DNA of 64,000 bases, from contig JASWJB010000241.1 in NCBI GenBank assembly GCA_032433595.1, positions 1 through 64,000 of the forward strand, given 5' to 3'. The DNA comes from Conoideocrella luteorostrata (lineage: Eukaryota > Ascomycota > Sordariomycetes > Hypocreales > Clavicipitaceae). The first letter of the stretch is position 1, and the number at the start of each line of letters is the position of its first letter. Below the pieces are notes generated by a model. The model was not told the DNA's origin, did no database searches, and saw only the letters and a program-made list of their open reading frames with translations. A program made the position numbers and the translations under genes. Of this stretch, positions 24,007 to 33,725 are shown in pieces.

Positions 24007-25868
24007 AACAACGCGCTGACGCTGCTGCCTGCTACATGAGACGAGGTAAATGTTACCGCATGACACAAGGTAAACACGCACAAATAGCTTGAATCCGTGA
24101 CAGAGCGGAACTTGCATTCAATATCTAACCAGGCCAAGAGACTTGGCAGATTGAAACAGTGAGGCTATACACGAAAACCTGTTGCGCTATCTTGACGGGG
24201 CCGAATGCTCTTCTTGGGCAGAGGATCCACGATACCAACGACGAGCTTGAAAACCAGGACGTAGAAAAACAGAAAATAAAAATGGCGATCGGATGTCGCA
24301 GGATCTTTCTGCCAAGACACAAATGCCGTGGCCTTACCAAAGAGACCCTCTGCTGAATCGTAGCCCTATTTTGCATCCTGACTCACTACATGCCCGCAGA
24401 CACAAAGATGAATAGCCCACCTCATGCGAATTGTCCTACGATGTCCGAGGGCTTGGTGCTCCAGACTACACTGCTAACCCACGTTCGTCGGGGCGACATC
24501 AGTAATAGACAAACTCGGAAATGAATCCCAAAGCAACAAGCAGCGCAATAACGACGCTGCCACGGCGTATTTCGGCCAAGATTCTTTGTGGAGGACCATG
24601 GCGAAGAAAAGCTAGAATGAGTAATCCTCGCCCTCCGTGTCTCCAAAGGCTGAAGCGAGGACATGCTTCAAAGATGCAATAAATTCTGTGGTGTTCCAGG
24701 GAGCGTCTTCTACTGAAGACCGCCGCGATGAATACCCCAAAACCTTGTTTCTTGCTGTTTCATGCATAGCTTTCAACTTGCTGCACGTTGTCTTTATGGA
24801 AGCGAAGTCTGGGGGATGGATATGTGCTGGAGACGAGCCTCAGTTGCAAGCAGATGAGAAGTGTAAAATGGCTGGTTTTTAAGATTGCATGCGCCTAAAC
24901 GATGAAGTTATTGATTGTGCTGCCACAAGACAAGTACATGGCTATCACGAATGGCTCTGACATGAGTGCATCGGGAAGGCAAGTGTTGAAGTTGAGCTCC
25001 AGAAGGCCAGCCTGCGTAGAAAGGTTCTCGTTGTTGGACGAAGCTATGTGGATGAGTAGACATCTTCCCGATGACATATTCTTTTCTTCTTCCTATTTAA
25101 TTAAACTAGGAGCTTTAAATACAATCGTGCCGGCTCGCAATTGCGGCCCTTCTGAGCCAGCCCTCCAACACCGCGAAGGACAGGTTTTGTCTTCTATATC
25201 ATTCCGAGCGGCGCAAGACTGGATCTCACGACAACAAATCAAGTAGGAGCCTGTTCCTCTTCATTGGAATCGGCTAAGGCAGCACTTACCAGCTGGCAAG
25301 CTAGTCTACTAGCAAAGTCAGTATCGATCAGAACACACCACTTGCAAATTTGAGCAAGCTCTCTGCATCCTCGATATCAGCATAAACGACCGGGTTGGAT
25401 CTTCGTAGCCTCAACTATTCCGAACAGCTTTCGTGCGAAAGGACACCGGTGCATCTTGCGCCGCTGGGAGTTGGCCCTGGCAGACTAACATGCCACTGTA
25501 GATATCAACAGCAGATACTAACATGTGGTTTACGAGCATTCTTGAGCACAGTAGTAAACGAAATCAATGGGGGGGTTAAGAAGAGTGTGTAACAGCAGCA
25601 TCGATTGGAAGAGGTAGAGGGGCAATTCACTTGTCTGCGTATTGTGACGATACTTGTGAAAGAGAGAGTGTTGAAGTTCGATGTCTCGTTTATTTTTCAG
25701 ATAGCCTACTACGCACGCTAGGCAGACGTGTTTTTTTTTCTTCACATAATTATCCTTCTGTGCCATTGACCATGCCTGCTAGCCGTTAGTTTTACTTGAA
25801 ATCCCCTAGCAATTCCCTGCCCCAGGACTACTCTCTTTCGCGCCTCCCACCACCCAGACCTCCCGCCA

Positions 25869-26096
25869 ATGTACAGTTCTAGCCAGCAGGACGCTGGCTT
25901 CGATAACTACTTCTACTCAACCGAGGTCGCACTTGCAGACATCGGGTTTCAACTGCTCACAAAGGGGACGAAGCCACAGGTTAGAGTGTATTGCATTCGC
26001 AAGATAGCGGCATCTTAGGAAGGGTTTGTCAAGAAAAGGCCAAGTGCGCGCCCAGTGATGCGAAAGAACATCAAGTTCGTGAAGCAGACAAGATGA
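25869..26096 (+). CDS. Possible small two-exon gene (62 aa)
   Basis: An ATG in a good context (CCGCCAATG), after a C/T-rich stretch that looks like a leader, opens a 37-codon exon (25869-25979) with strongly C-ending codons: MYSSSQQDAGFDNYFYSTEV and onward. Read straight through it stops at 26018 after 49 codons. Removing 25980-26018 (GTTAGA..CTTAG, 39 nt, shorter than usual) continues in frame for 25 more residues (EGFVKKRPSARPVMRKNIKF and onward) and stops at 26096. The tail is basic. I do not recognise the protein. It is placed head-to-tail before the V-ATPase f gene and could instead be a leader exon or a decayed gene. Confidence 0.3.
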
Positions 26097-26368
26097 GTAG
26101 ACAAGACACAAGAGAGGTGTGGCTTGGCTCGGCTTGGCTTGGCCTAGCTTGGGAAGCCGGTGTGGCTGTAGCTCAGTTGACCATTGTGGCTTAGCGCGGC
26201 TCAAATCACGCAGGCAAAGCAGCCTTTCGATTGCGCAGCCATCCAGCTTCGTGCTTATCACTCCAACAACCCGACCGAGAACAACACTTGCGACGGCACG
26301 TTCAACATCCGTCTCAAACAATCTTTTCCATCTAGTCGATCTGCAGGCCCTTGCTGCCGCCACTCACC

Positions 26369-26818
26369 ATGAAGCCCATCGTCAGTGCTATGCACGCTTG
26401 GTCGTGGTATGTCATCCCCGGGGGTGATAACGAACTCGCCATCCCGCCACCAAACCACTGCGTCAGATCTGTTCTAACGTGTCGTCATCTCCTCTAGCAC
26501 CGTCATTTCCGTCTTCGCCATCATAATCCTCAGCAGCCTGGCTGGGCTGTACCGAAGCGGCCATGAAGAACTTGTCGGGGGCATCAATGACCCCACGCCG
26601 GAGGATGGCAAGGCTGTGGCCGGGACTATTTTCACTGCCGTCATTGTTTACGCAGTACGTCAACATCGCGTTCCTCCTTTTTTTTACCATGGAGACGGGC
26701 TATGCACCAGAGTCGGTGCAATGAATGTACTAACACATGGCAGGCTTTCCTTGTCTTCTGCGGCTTTCAAGGACTACTCCACGTGCGAGAGAACCGAAAG
26801 GGCGCAATCGCCTTGTAG
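26369..26818 (+). CDS. V-ATPase V0 subunit f (RNase kappa / YPR170W-B homologue)
   Basis: Three exons, 26369-26406, 26498-26654 and 26744-26818, give 89 aa. No single exon is conspicuous, so the gene is easily missed. The protein has two membrane spans, CTVISVFAIIILSSLAGLY and AGTIFTAVIVYAAFLVFCGF, joined by a polar loop (HEELVGGINDPTPEDGKAV), and ends in a basic tail. This architecture and the WSCTVIS...HEE.VG.INDP...FVFCG pattern match yeast YPR170W-B and animal RNase kappa, the small subunit f seen in structures of the V-ATPase membrane sector. It would sit in the vacuolar and endosomal membrane V0 ring complex. CTAAC-type branch sites (TTCTAACG, ACTAACA) precede both acceptors, and phases agree at both junctions. 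RNase activity claimed for the animal protein should not be assumed. Confidence 0.88.
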
Positions 26819-27452
26819 TTTGTTCGTTTGATTTTCGCATTTCAGTAACCTGGAGTTGGCGTTTCATGGGCACATGGTTTTCGGAAGGGCGGATTTGTGT
26901 TTCGACTGAACGTACGTCTTCGAAAATGGTTGACAGACAGGGACTGCGAAGACCCGGATGGAACACCGTGAGACATTTTCGGATGAGTAGCTACGGCTAG
27001 AGCGATCTGTCTCTGTCAGCTTAATATGCTAAACAAATAGAAGCTTCAGCGTGACGTTGTTTGTTGCACAGTCTATTGAAAGAGCTTGGTATCTCGCCCC
27101 GTCCGTACCAAAATGTGACTTTTCGGCATGAAATCAGCGTGGTGTCATCGGCCAACCGCCAAAATTGTGACGACTTAGATACCGGCTTTCAGAGCAGCTG
27201 ATATTTCCTAAGAGAATTGTCTTTGCAGGAGATGGTAGCGCTTGTTGAAGTATTCTTTACGACCAAGGGCGGAACGGGACGCATGCCATACCGCGTCACT
27301 CAGTGAGTCGAGAGAATGTAATAGACAATGTGGTGCTCGAGATACTGATTGCTCACAAGACAAGACAACGTAACATCTTTTTAATAATACAAGATAATGC
27401 AACTTCCAGTGTACACTAAAAATCATAGCGCTCGAAAACAGGGCAACACCCC
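26819..27452. other. Convergent intergenic spacer
   Basis: Between the 3' ends of the V-ATPase f gene and the DUF4291 gene. No credible frame or repeat seen. Confidence 0.55.
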
Positions 27453-28115
27453 CTACGGCCCCGTCACATCCATCGCCAGCTTCTCCCGTATTGTCTGCGA
27501 TACCTCAAACACCGTCTCCTCGGGAACCAGCCCCAAATTCAGCAGCTCCTCCCGCGTAATATCTGGTCTCTCGTCCAACAACCTCTTCAAGCCCCTAGCC
27601 CTATCGGTAACATCCTCAATCTCTGCAATCCACTGCTCTGCCCACGTAGTGCTCAAAGATGCCGGGATCCCAATCTGTATGCTCCTATACGGGAGCACCT
27701 CCAACCGCTCATTTCGCTCCGGATCCCACTGAATCCGAACCTCGCCCGCCTTGTCCCTGTCCGTCGCCAACCCACCATGCGTAGACAGCACCCCCCGTTC
27801 CAGCAAACCCACGAAATGCTCGTGCTTCATTCTCAGCGCCAGAACACGCTCCTGGCCCGCGTCCTTGTGGGAGTAGCCTGCGCGGTACATCATCCAGCTC
27901 CAGCTGGGTTTAATCCAGGTCATCCTGCCGGGGCGGAAGTCCGACGAGGCATTCAGCTTCTGGGCCTGGACGGCAGCGGACGCGATGGAGGACTTGTAGG
28001 CTTGGTAGACGGTGATGAGGTGGGGGGTGTGTGTGGCCCTGATTTGGCGATATGGTGTTATTGTTGTTGTTGTTGCTGCTGCTACTGCTGCTGCTGCAGA
28101 TTCTGGAGGTGCCAT
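27453..28115 (-). CDS. DUF4291 domain protein
   Basis: Single exon, 220 aa, ATG at 28115. After an Ala/Thr low-complexity N-terminus (encoded by a GCA/ACA-type triplet run at about 28055-28100) the protein follows the DUF4291 pattern: YRQIRATHTPHLITVYQAY, then MTWIKPSWSWMMYRAGYSHK, then QERVLALRMKHEHF, then RIQWDPERNERLEVLPYRSI and IQIGI. The family occurs in bacteria and fungi and has no established biochemical function. No signal peptide or membrane span, so probably cytosolic. The C-terminal 60 residues are helical and charged (DVTDRARGLKRLLDERPDIT). Being intronless, with scattered family distribution, raises but does not prove horizontal origin; base composition does not obviously differ from the neighbours. 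Confidence 0.9.
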   Translation of the reverse strand: MAPPESAAAAVAAATTTTITPYRQIRATHTPHLITVYQAYKSSIASAAVQAQKLNASSDFRPGRMTWIKPSWSWMMYRAGYSHKDAGQERVLALRMKHEHFVGLLERGVLSTHGGLATDRDKAGEVRIQWDPERNERLEVLPYRSIQIGIPASLSTTWAEQWIAEIEDVTDRARGLKRLLDERPDITREELLNLGLVPEETVFEVSQTIREKLAMDVTGP

Positions 28116-28747
28116 GATGTTCGGGGGATAAATGAGCCCAGGGAGATATAGTAGGGGTCAAGTAAGTTTATTGAATGCAGTGAAAGGAAGTCCTGCTGAA
28201 GTATGCGGCTTACATGGTGACATGTGTGTCTATATATTTATGACTGAAGGTTTAACGTTAGCGTGGCGTTGAGACGTGACTAACTCGGCGAGGATGGCCT
28301 TGGATGGTTCAGGCACTGCGGCTGAAGCCGTCACATTTACCGGGGTTGTTCCTGAGCTTACATTGTGATACAACTATAACTGGAGAGTTAGTGGACAGAA
28401 AAAACGATAAACTTTTTATTATGGCATCAATGGTGACAGTACTTGGTTGGTTGGTTGTTTAGCTTAGCGTATGCTGCTTGCTGAGTGCGTTGATGGCGCA
28501 AATATGTAATCTCGACACTTTGCAAAGTTCACCAGGTAGTCCAATGAATTAATCACAAATAAGGTGGCAGGAAAAGACTCTTGTTACTTAAAGCTCAGAA
28601 TACTATATTATTAGTCCTCTCTCCCGAGCTCGAAACGTTACCGATTTCCCATAGCAAGCGCAAATTCCAGCTTATAGAACGTTTGGCTCACTTATACAAG
28701 GCAAGTCACTTTCCGCCTGTACCGCTATTTCGAATCACACCGGACGA
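28116..28747. other. Intergenic spacer, promoter of DUF4291 gene
   Basis: Upstream of the DUF4291 start. AT-rich in part (28380-28440 and 28550-28620). No gene or notable repeat seen. Confidence 0.5.
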
Positions 28748-29011
28748 TCAGGCTGGTTTGCCTCCCGCGTCAGAAGCCAAAGGCGAAGTGGCAGGATTGC
28801 CCTTATCGCCTGCAGACCATCCGCCGACAAGAACGCCGGGGAGCTTGAGGCCAAACCCAGCCGGGTCGGCACCAACTCTGACGCCCAGAAAGACGTTGCC
28901 TAACCGGAGGCCGTAGTTTCCAGAGCTGGAATCGCCGGTTTGGGGATATTCGTTTTTCAGGGTGATGTCACCAACGAGTTTTTGCTCCGTGTTTGGAGGG
29001 TCTTCCGGCAT
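28748..29011 (-). CDS. Possible small hydrophilic protein (87 aa)
   Basis: Uninterrupted ATG-to-TGA frame of 87 codons with mostly C/T third positions, in the context TCACCATGC on the minus strand. The protein starts MPEDPPNTEQKLVGDITLKN, has a glycine-rich centre (YGLRLGNVFLGVRVGADPAG) and a polar tail; no signal peptide, membrane span or cysteine. The regular codon use makes it look more like a real gene than most frames of this size here. I do not recognise a family. Upstream sequence in the same orientation could hold another exon. Confidence 0.4.
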   Translation of the reverse strand: MPEDPPNTEQKLVGDITLKNEYPQTGDSSSGNYGLRLGNVFLGVRVGADPAGFGLKLPGVLVGGWSAGDKGNPATSPLASDAGGKPA

Positions 29012-30258
29012 GGTGAAGGCTCGGGATCTGGAGATGGCTCGTCGGGAGCAGTAACCATATGGAGGACAGAGTGCGCTGCGCTGGACCGGGATGACGTTAG
29101 ATCAGCTTTTTGGCTTTGTAGTGCCTCTGCAGAGAAGATCTCTTCTTGAGGAAATGGATTTCGCTAAAGAGGCAGAACCAACACGTCGACAGCCACACAC
29201 CTCCACGCACTCACACACACTTGCGCAAAAAAAGACACTACCAAATCGGATGAGTGCACGGTGATGTTGGGTAACTGACGCTATGCAATTTGGAGGGCCA
29301 ACACAGTCGTCACAGGGCACACTTTGAAAAGCTGTGGTGGCGTGAAGGGCCGCGTCAGAGACATGCAGATGGCTGCATGAAGTGGTGGAGCGTTGGACCC
29401 TTTTGATCTGGTTGCACGCGATGCTGCCAATCTTAGGAGCTAGCGTCCGGTGTAGATTCTAACGGCGGGATGGACGCCTTGTAAGAACAGAAGCGTCGTC
29501 CTGGAAAGCATGGTCATTGTATTCCGGAACATGGGAGTAGTAAACGATTCGGGGCCCTGAAGGGCTGAGACAAAAGGGGAATTCCGGGATTGCCTGCGAG
29601 ACCAAGGCAACGAGGGGCAGGGAGGGGCTTTCTAAAAACGTCGACAGGGCAAGAAAGACACCGAGCATCGGGTAAGATATACATATGTACAATACAGGTG
29701 CGGAGTCCTGCTGCTTAACTACTCCGTACAGTACAATAACTAGCAGAATAGCTACATGAATACGGCCCACCAGGCTCCATCTCTCCATTGTGTGACGCTG
29801 GCCTCCAGCGCCTTACGGCCCCAATACCCTGCGCGAGGCACAGCATCAGCCCGCAGCGGTCAAGCGCCCATCAAGTGACCGTCTTCCAGAGGCGGCTCCA
29901 ATGACGGCTCCCATGACAGCTCCCATGACGGCTGCGGGAACCCACCACCGCCAAGAGCTTCAGCATCCAACATTACACCACTCGATCTCATCCCATTCCG
30001 CTCCAATTGTCACTCCCCGCCACCTTTCACGCACAGGCAGCATGTGCAGCTCGTAATTTCGTCTTGCAAGAGCTCCATCGAATGTTAATAACTCGGCTTG
30101 TTCTCTCGGGGCGTCACGCACGAGTTTGAGATCCTCCACTGCGGACTGCTTTCGGTGCCCAATACTTGCCGTCTTCGTCAACATCTGACAGCTCGCCAGT
30201 CGATCAACTCCCACACCGACTGAAGAGAACCACGGCCCTCCCCCCCAGAACGCCGTGC
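29012..30258. other. Intergenic region and VPS9 leader
   Basis: Contains a 12-bp tandem repeat (29894-29929), one GTACTCCGTA-like word (about 29720) and C/T-rich sequence leading into the VPS9 gene. The VPS9 reading frame is open upstream of its first ATG back to a TTG at 30166, but no ATG lies in that extension. Confidence 0.5.
29894..29929. repeat. 12-bp tandem repeat
   Basis: Three adjacent units of GGCTCCNATGAC (29894, 29906, 29918), one substitution each between copies. About 330 bp upstream of the VPS9 start codon. Confidence 0.75.
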
Positions 30259-32962
30259 ATGTCACCGCCGGAGGAGCCCATAGGCCACGAGCTTATTGAC
30301 CAGCCTGGCGGCAAACACACCGCACCCTCCAAACAAGATGTAGAGCCTACACATATCCTCGAGTCCTCAGCTCCAGCTGTCGAGCAAGGAACGCTACAAG
30401 TCAGGGATGAGGAGCATGATTCCGCCGTTGAGCAGCAAGAACAAGCCCCGGCGCATGCAGTGGCAGATACGGCTGACGGCGCTCTTTCTGGAGAAGCAGA
30501 CCAAGAGCACAAAGCCCAACCTTCAACCACCCCTCCCATCAAAAAACATATTCCGGCGCCCCTGGACTTGGCTGAACCCGACGCCGCAGATGTCATGACC
30601 GCCTCTGTGGCTACAATCAAGGCTTCAACTGAACCACCACAAAAGGAGACCGCTGCTAAATATCTCGCTGCTGAGCAGCCTTCGTATGTCGATCCAACGC
30701 CCGCAACTCCCATGACCTCGCAACCGCCGTCACGAACCCCGTCTACCGCTGCAAGATCCCATCGCTCTAATGATGCTTCACCTACAAGGTCAGACAGAGG
30801 TGATGACGAAAAGAGATACACTAGCGAGGATGAGCAAGATGGAGGCTCAAGATCTGAAATTCAAAGCATAATGGAACAGTTCAGTGAGGAGGGTGGCGGG
30901 CCCGGTGCAGAGGAAGTCATGAGCCCCAGGTTAGAGATTGCTTCTCCTATGCTGGCCGGTCCCGTTCAGCATCCACCTCGGAAGTCCAGCTTGGAGCCCC
31001 TTTCACAGTCCATATCCAGCCAGCTACAAGAGTTCAATTCATTGCGGATATCCACAGCATCCCCTACCAGCGAACAATGCAAAGAACGGGCTGTGGAAGA
31101 CCAAGGCCCTCCTGTGCCTCCCAAAGACGGCGCTTTCGGAAGTCCTCCTAGGACGAGGGAAGATAGGCGTCCGTCTAGCATCATGTCACCTACGTCGCCG
31201 CAGCTGTCCATGCATCGGCCGCCGCCCCCTGATCCCGAACCCGAACCGTCTCTCCCCTTTGACTTTCACAGGTTTCTAGAGCAACTACGGAATAAGAAAG
31301 CGGATCCAGTCGCAAGATATCTTAAATCCTTTTTGTCCGAGTTTGGCAAGAAGCAGTGGATGGTTCACGAACAGGTCAAAATCATCAGCGACTTTTTGGC
31401 TTTTATTGCCAACAAAATGGTGGTGTCAGACGTGTGGAGGGATGTGTCGGATGCGGAATTTGACAATGCCCGTGAAGGCATGGAAAAGCTGGTCATGAAT
31501 CGGCTATATACACAGACATTTTCTCCGGCAATATCTCCGCCCAAGCCCATACCTGGGGCCAAAACGAAAAGGAAAGGCGCAGATGCATCCTTCGGGCCGG
31601 GTCGTCGAGGGCAGCACCAGGAAGACGTTGAAAGGGATGAGATTTTGACACAAAAGATAAACATATATGGATGGGTCAAACTAGAGCACCTTGACATTCC
31701 AGCCGTTGGCGACAGCGGCCGCAGATTTTTGAAGCTCGCCCAGCAAGGTATGCCTGCTATGAACCGAACATGCTACCTATTACGGTAAAAGTTAACAATA
31801 GCCTGCAGAGCTTTTAAAGATCAAGTCGTATAGAGCACCACGCGACAAGATTATTTGTGTCCTTAATTGCTCCAAGGTCATCTTTGGTACGTCCCATGGA
31901 ATGACTTTGCATGCTAATAATTGCACAAGCATAACTAATGTTTTGCAGGCTTATTGAAGCATAACAAGTCTGATTCGTCCGCAGACTCTTTCATGCCGCT
32001 ACTAATCTACGTTGTATTGCAGTCTAACCCCGAGCATTTGGTATCCAATGTACAATACATTCTGCGGTTCAGAAACCAGGAAAAGCTCGGTGGTGAAGCT
32101 GGCTATTATCTCTCATCTCTGGTGTGTACATTATGACCCACCGCAATGATTTTTTCCCCTTGTGGCTCTCTAACATCCATAAACGTAGATGGGAGCTATT
32201 CAGTTCATTGAAAATATGGATAGATCATCTTTGACCATATCTGACGATGAATTCGAACAAAACGTAGAGGCCGCCGTTTCAGCAATTGCTGAGAAACATC
32301 AAGCCACATCGCCAGTCTTGCCGCAAACAACATTTAGTGAAAAAAAGGGACTCCATCCTGGGGAACCAAGTGCTCGCCAATCCATGGATACTGGCGAGGG
32401 CTCGACGCCAAGGCGCTCCACGTCGTCTTATGACGGCGAATCACAAGACGGAGCAGCAATAAGTGGATTGTTACGGACAATTCAGAAACCTCTCAGCACC
32501 ATTGGGCGAATATTTTCTGATGAGTCGGCGTCGCCATCATCCGGCACAGGAAGTGCGCCCAGGTCTCCAGGTTTGCCGGACCGGCAATCCCCGCGACCCA
32601 GCCATCGAGATGCGTCTCCTTCCGCCAATGTACCCCCCCTTCAGCATCAACAGCCAGAACTCCTCGCCAAGCACTCTTTACCTGCGGAAGAAGCTGCCGC
32701 TAGGCAAGCAAGTGCAGAAACAGCAGAGGCCCAAAGACTACACCGTGCCGAGCACGCCAACGTTGTAGAGACACTGGCTGGCATGTTTCCAGACCTTGAT
32801 AAAGACATCATTAGTGATGTGGTTTACCAAAAGCAAGGAAGGTCAGTTGCTAACACACACACGTCTCTCCTACATATAACTATAACAAGATGCGGCAAAA
32901 TTAACTGTTTTTCTCATAGGGTCGGATTGGCGGTCGATGCATGTCTGGCGCTATCTTCATAA
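30259..32962 (+). CDS. VPS9: VPS9-domain Rab5 guanine nucleotide exchange factor
   Basis: Five exons, 30259-31747, 31809-31886, 31949-32121, 32189-32841 and 32920-32962, give 811 aa with consistent phases. The first 330 residues are disordered and Pro/Ser/Glu-rich. A helical bundle follows (FDFHRFLEQLRNKKADPVAR), then the VPS9 catalytic domain at about 450-600: IYGWVKLEHLDIP, YRAPRDKIICVLNCSKVIFG, then the active core SADSFMPLLIYVVLQSNPEH and LGGEAGYYLSSLMGAIQFIE. After another Ser/Pro-rich linker the last 45 residues form a ubiquitin-binding CUE domain (VVETLAGMFPDLDKDIISDV) completed by the 14-codon final exon. The yeast protein activates Vps21/Rab5 on endosomes for traffic to the vacuole; the same role is inferred here. 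I start at the first ATG because the upstream extension has none. Confidence 0.94.
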
Positions 32963-33725
32963 ACTAGTTAAAAAGGGATGAAGGTGGATTTAAGCGGCTC
33001 ATCGGACTGGCACAATGGGGGAGGGTTTAGAGGTTCATCATAGCTTAGAGAAACGCATTTAATATACTCCAACACAGCTTCAAATAAGCCCGTTTAATTA
33101 GTCACTAAAGTCATTTTCACCGCAAAGTATGCTACACATGGGTAGAAACTGCCAACTGCTGGTCCAATAAGACCCCATAAAGCCTCCAACATTTGGATAC
33201 GCCGATTATGTATGTACTCAGACAACCTGGACCTGTCATTATGTGCGTCTTTTCACATACACTCGCAGCGTCATGCAAGAAAGTTGTCTACCTAGAATTT
33301 ACCCAAACAAAATAAAAAACGGAATTGTAAAATGGATCTATTATCGTTGTACAAAAGCCTGCCCAAGCTCCTCCAATGCATTCGATATGTACGCTTCACA
33401 TGCTCTCACGTTTGCTTCCTAGATGCCATTCCTCAATCTAGACGCTTTTCTATTTTGTACAGAATTGCTGCAAGTCGGTATTGGACGATAAGTAAAGATC
33501 GGATTGTCGTGGGTGACTGCGAGCAGAAAACACGAGGCTAAACCAAATGAGAGAAGAAAATAACCAAACGAAATCAACCGAACATGATGATAAAACATCC
33601 ACTAGCAGAACCAATTTGTTTCTCATTCATAGTCGAGGGCATATGATGCAAAGCCTTGCTTGGCTCTACCAAATGGTCGACTAGGAGCGATTCTGAAATA
33701 CGTCTTTCACTGTACAAATTCACCG
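32963..33725. other. Convergent intergenic spacer
   Basis: AT-rich spacer between the 3' ends of VPS9 and the FLC-like gene. Probably the two 3' UTRs; no gene seen. Confidence 0.6.

Larger units (their letters stand above)
22538..25868. other. 3.3-kb intergenic region
   Basis: Begins with the SOD promoter, including the 31-bp tandem duplication. Further on are a run of degenerate CTGCTCACTG-like words (23946-24006) and frames of up to about 125 codons (for example 22942-23322 and 24902-25246) that match no family I recognise. No transposon coding sequence seen. Confidence 0.45.

Noticed and set aside
26161..26220. tRNA-like segment (TAGCTCAGTTG with a later GCTCAAATC)
   Set aside because: The A-box and B-box look-alikes do not fold: no D-stem pairing, spacing too short and no acceptor stem.
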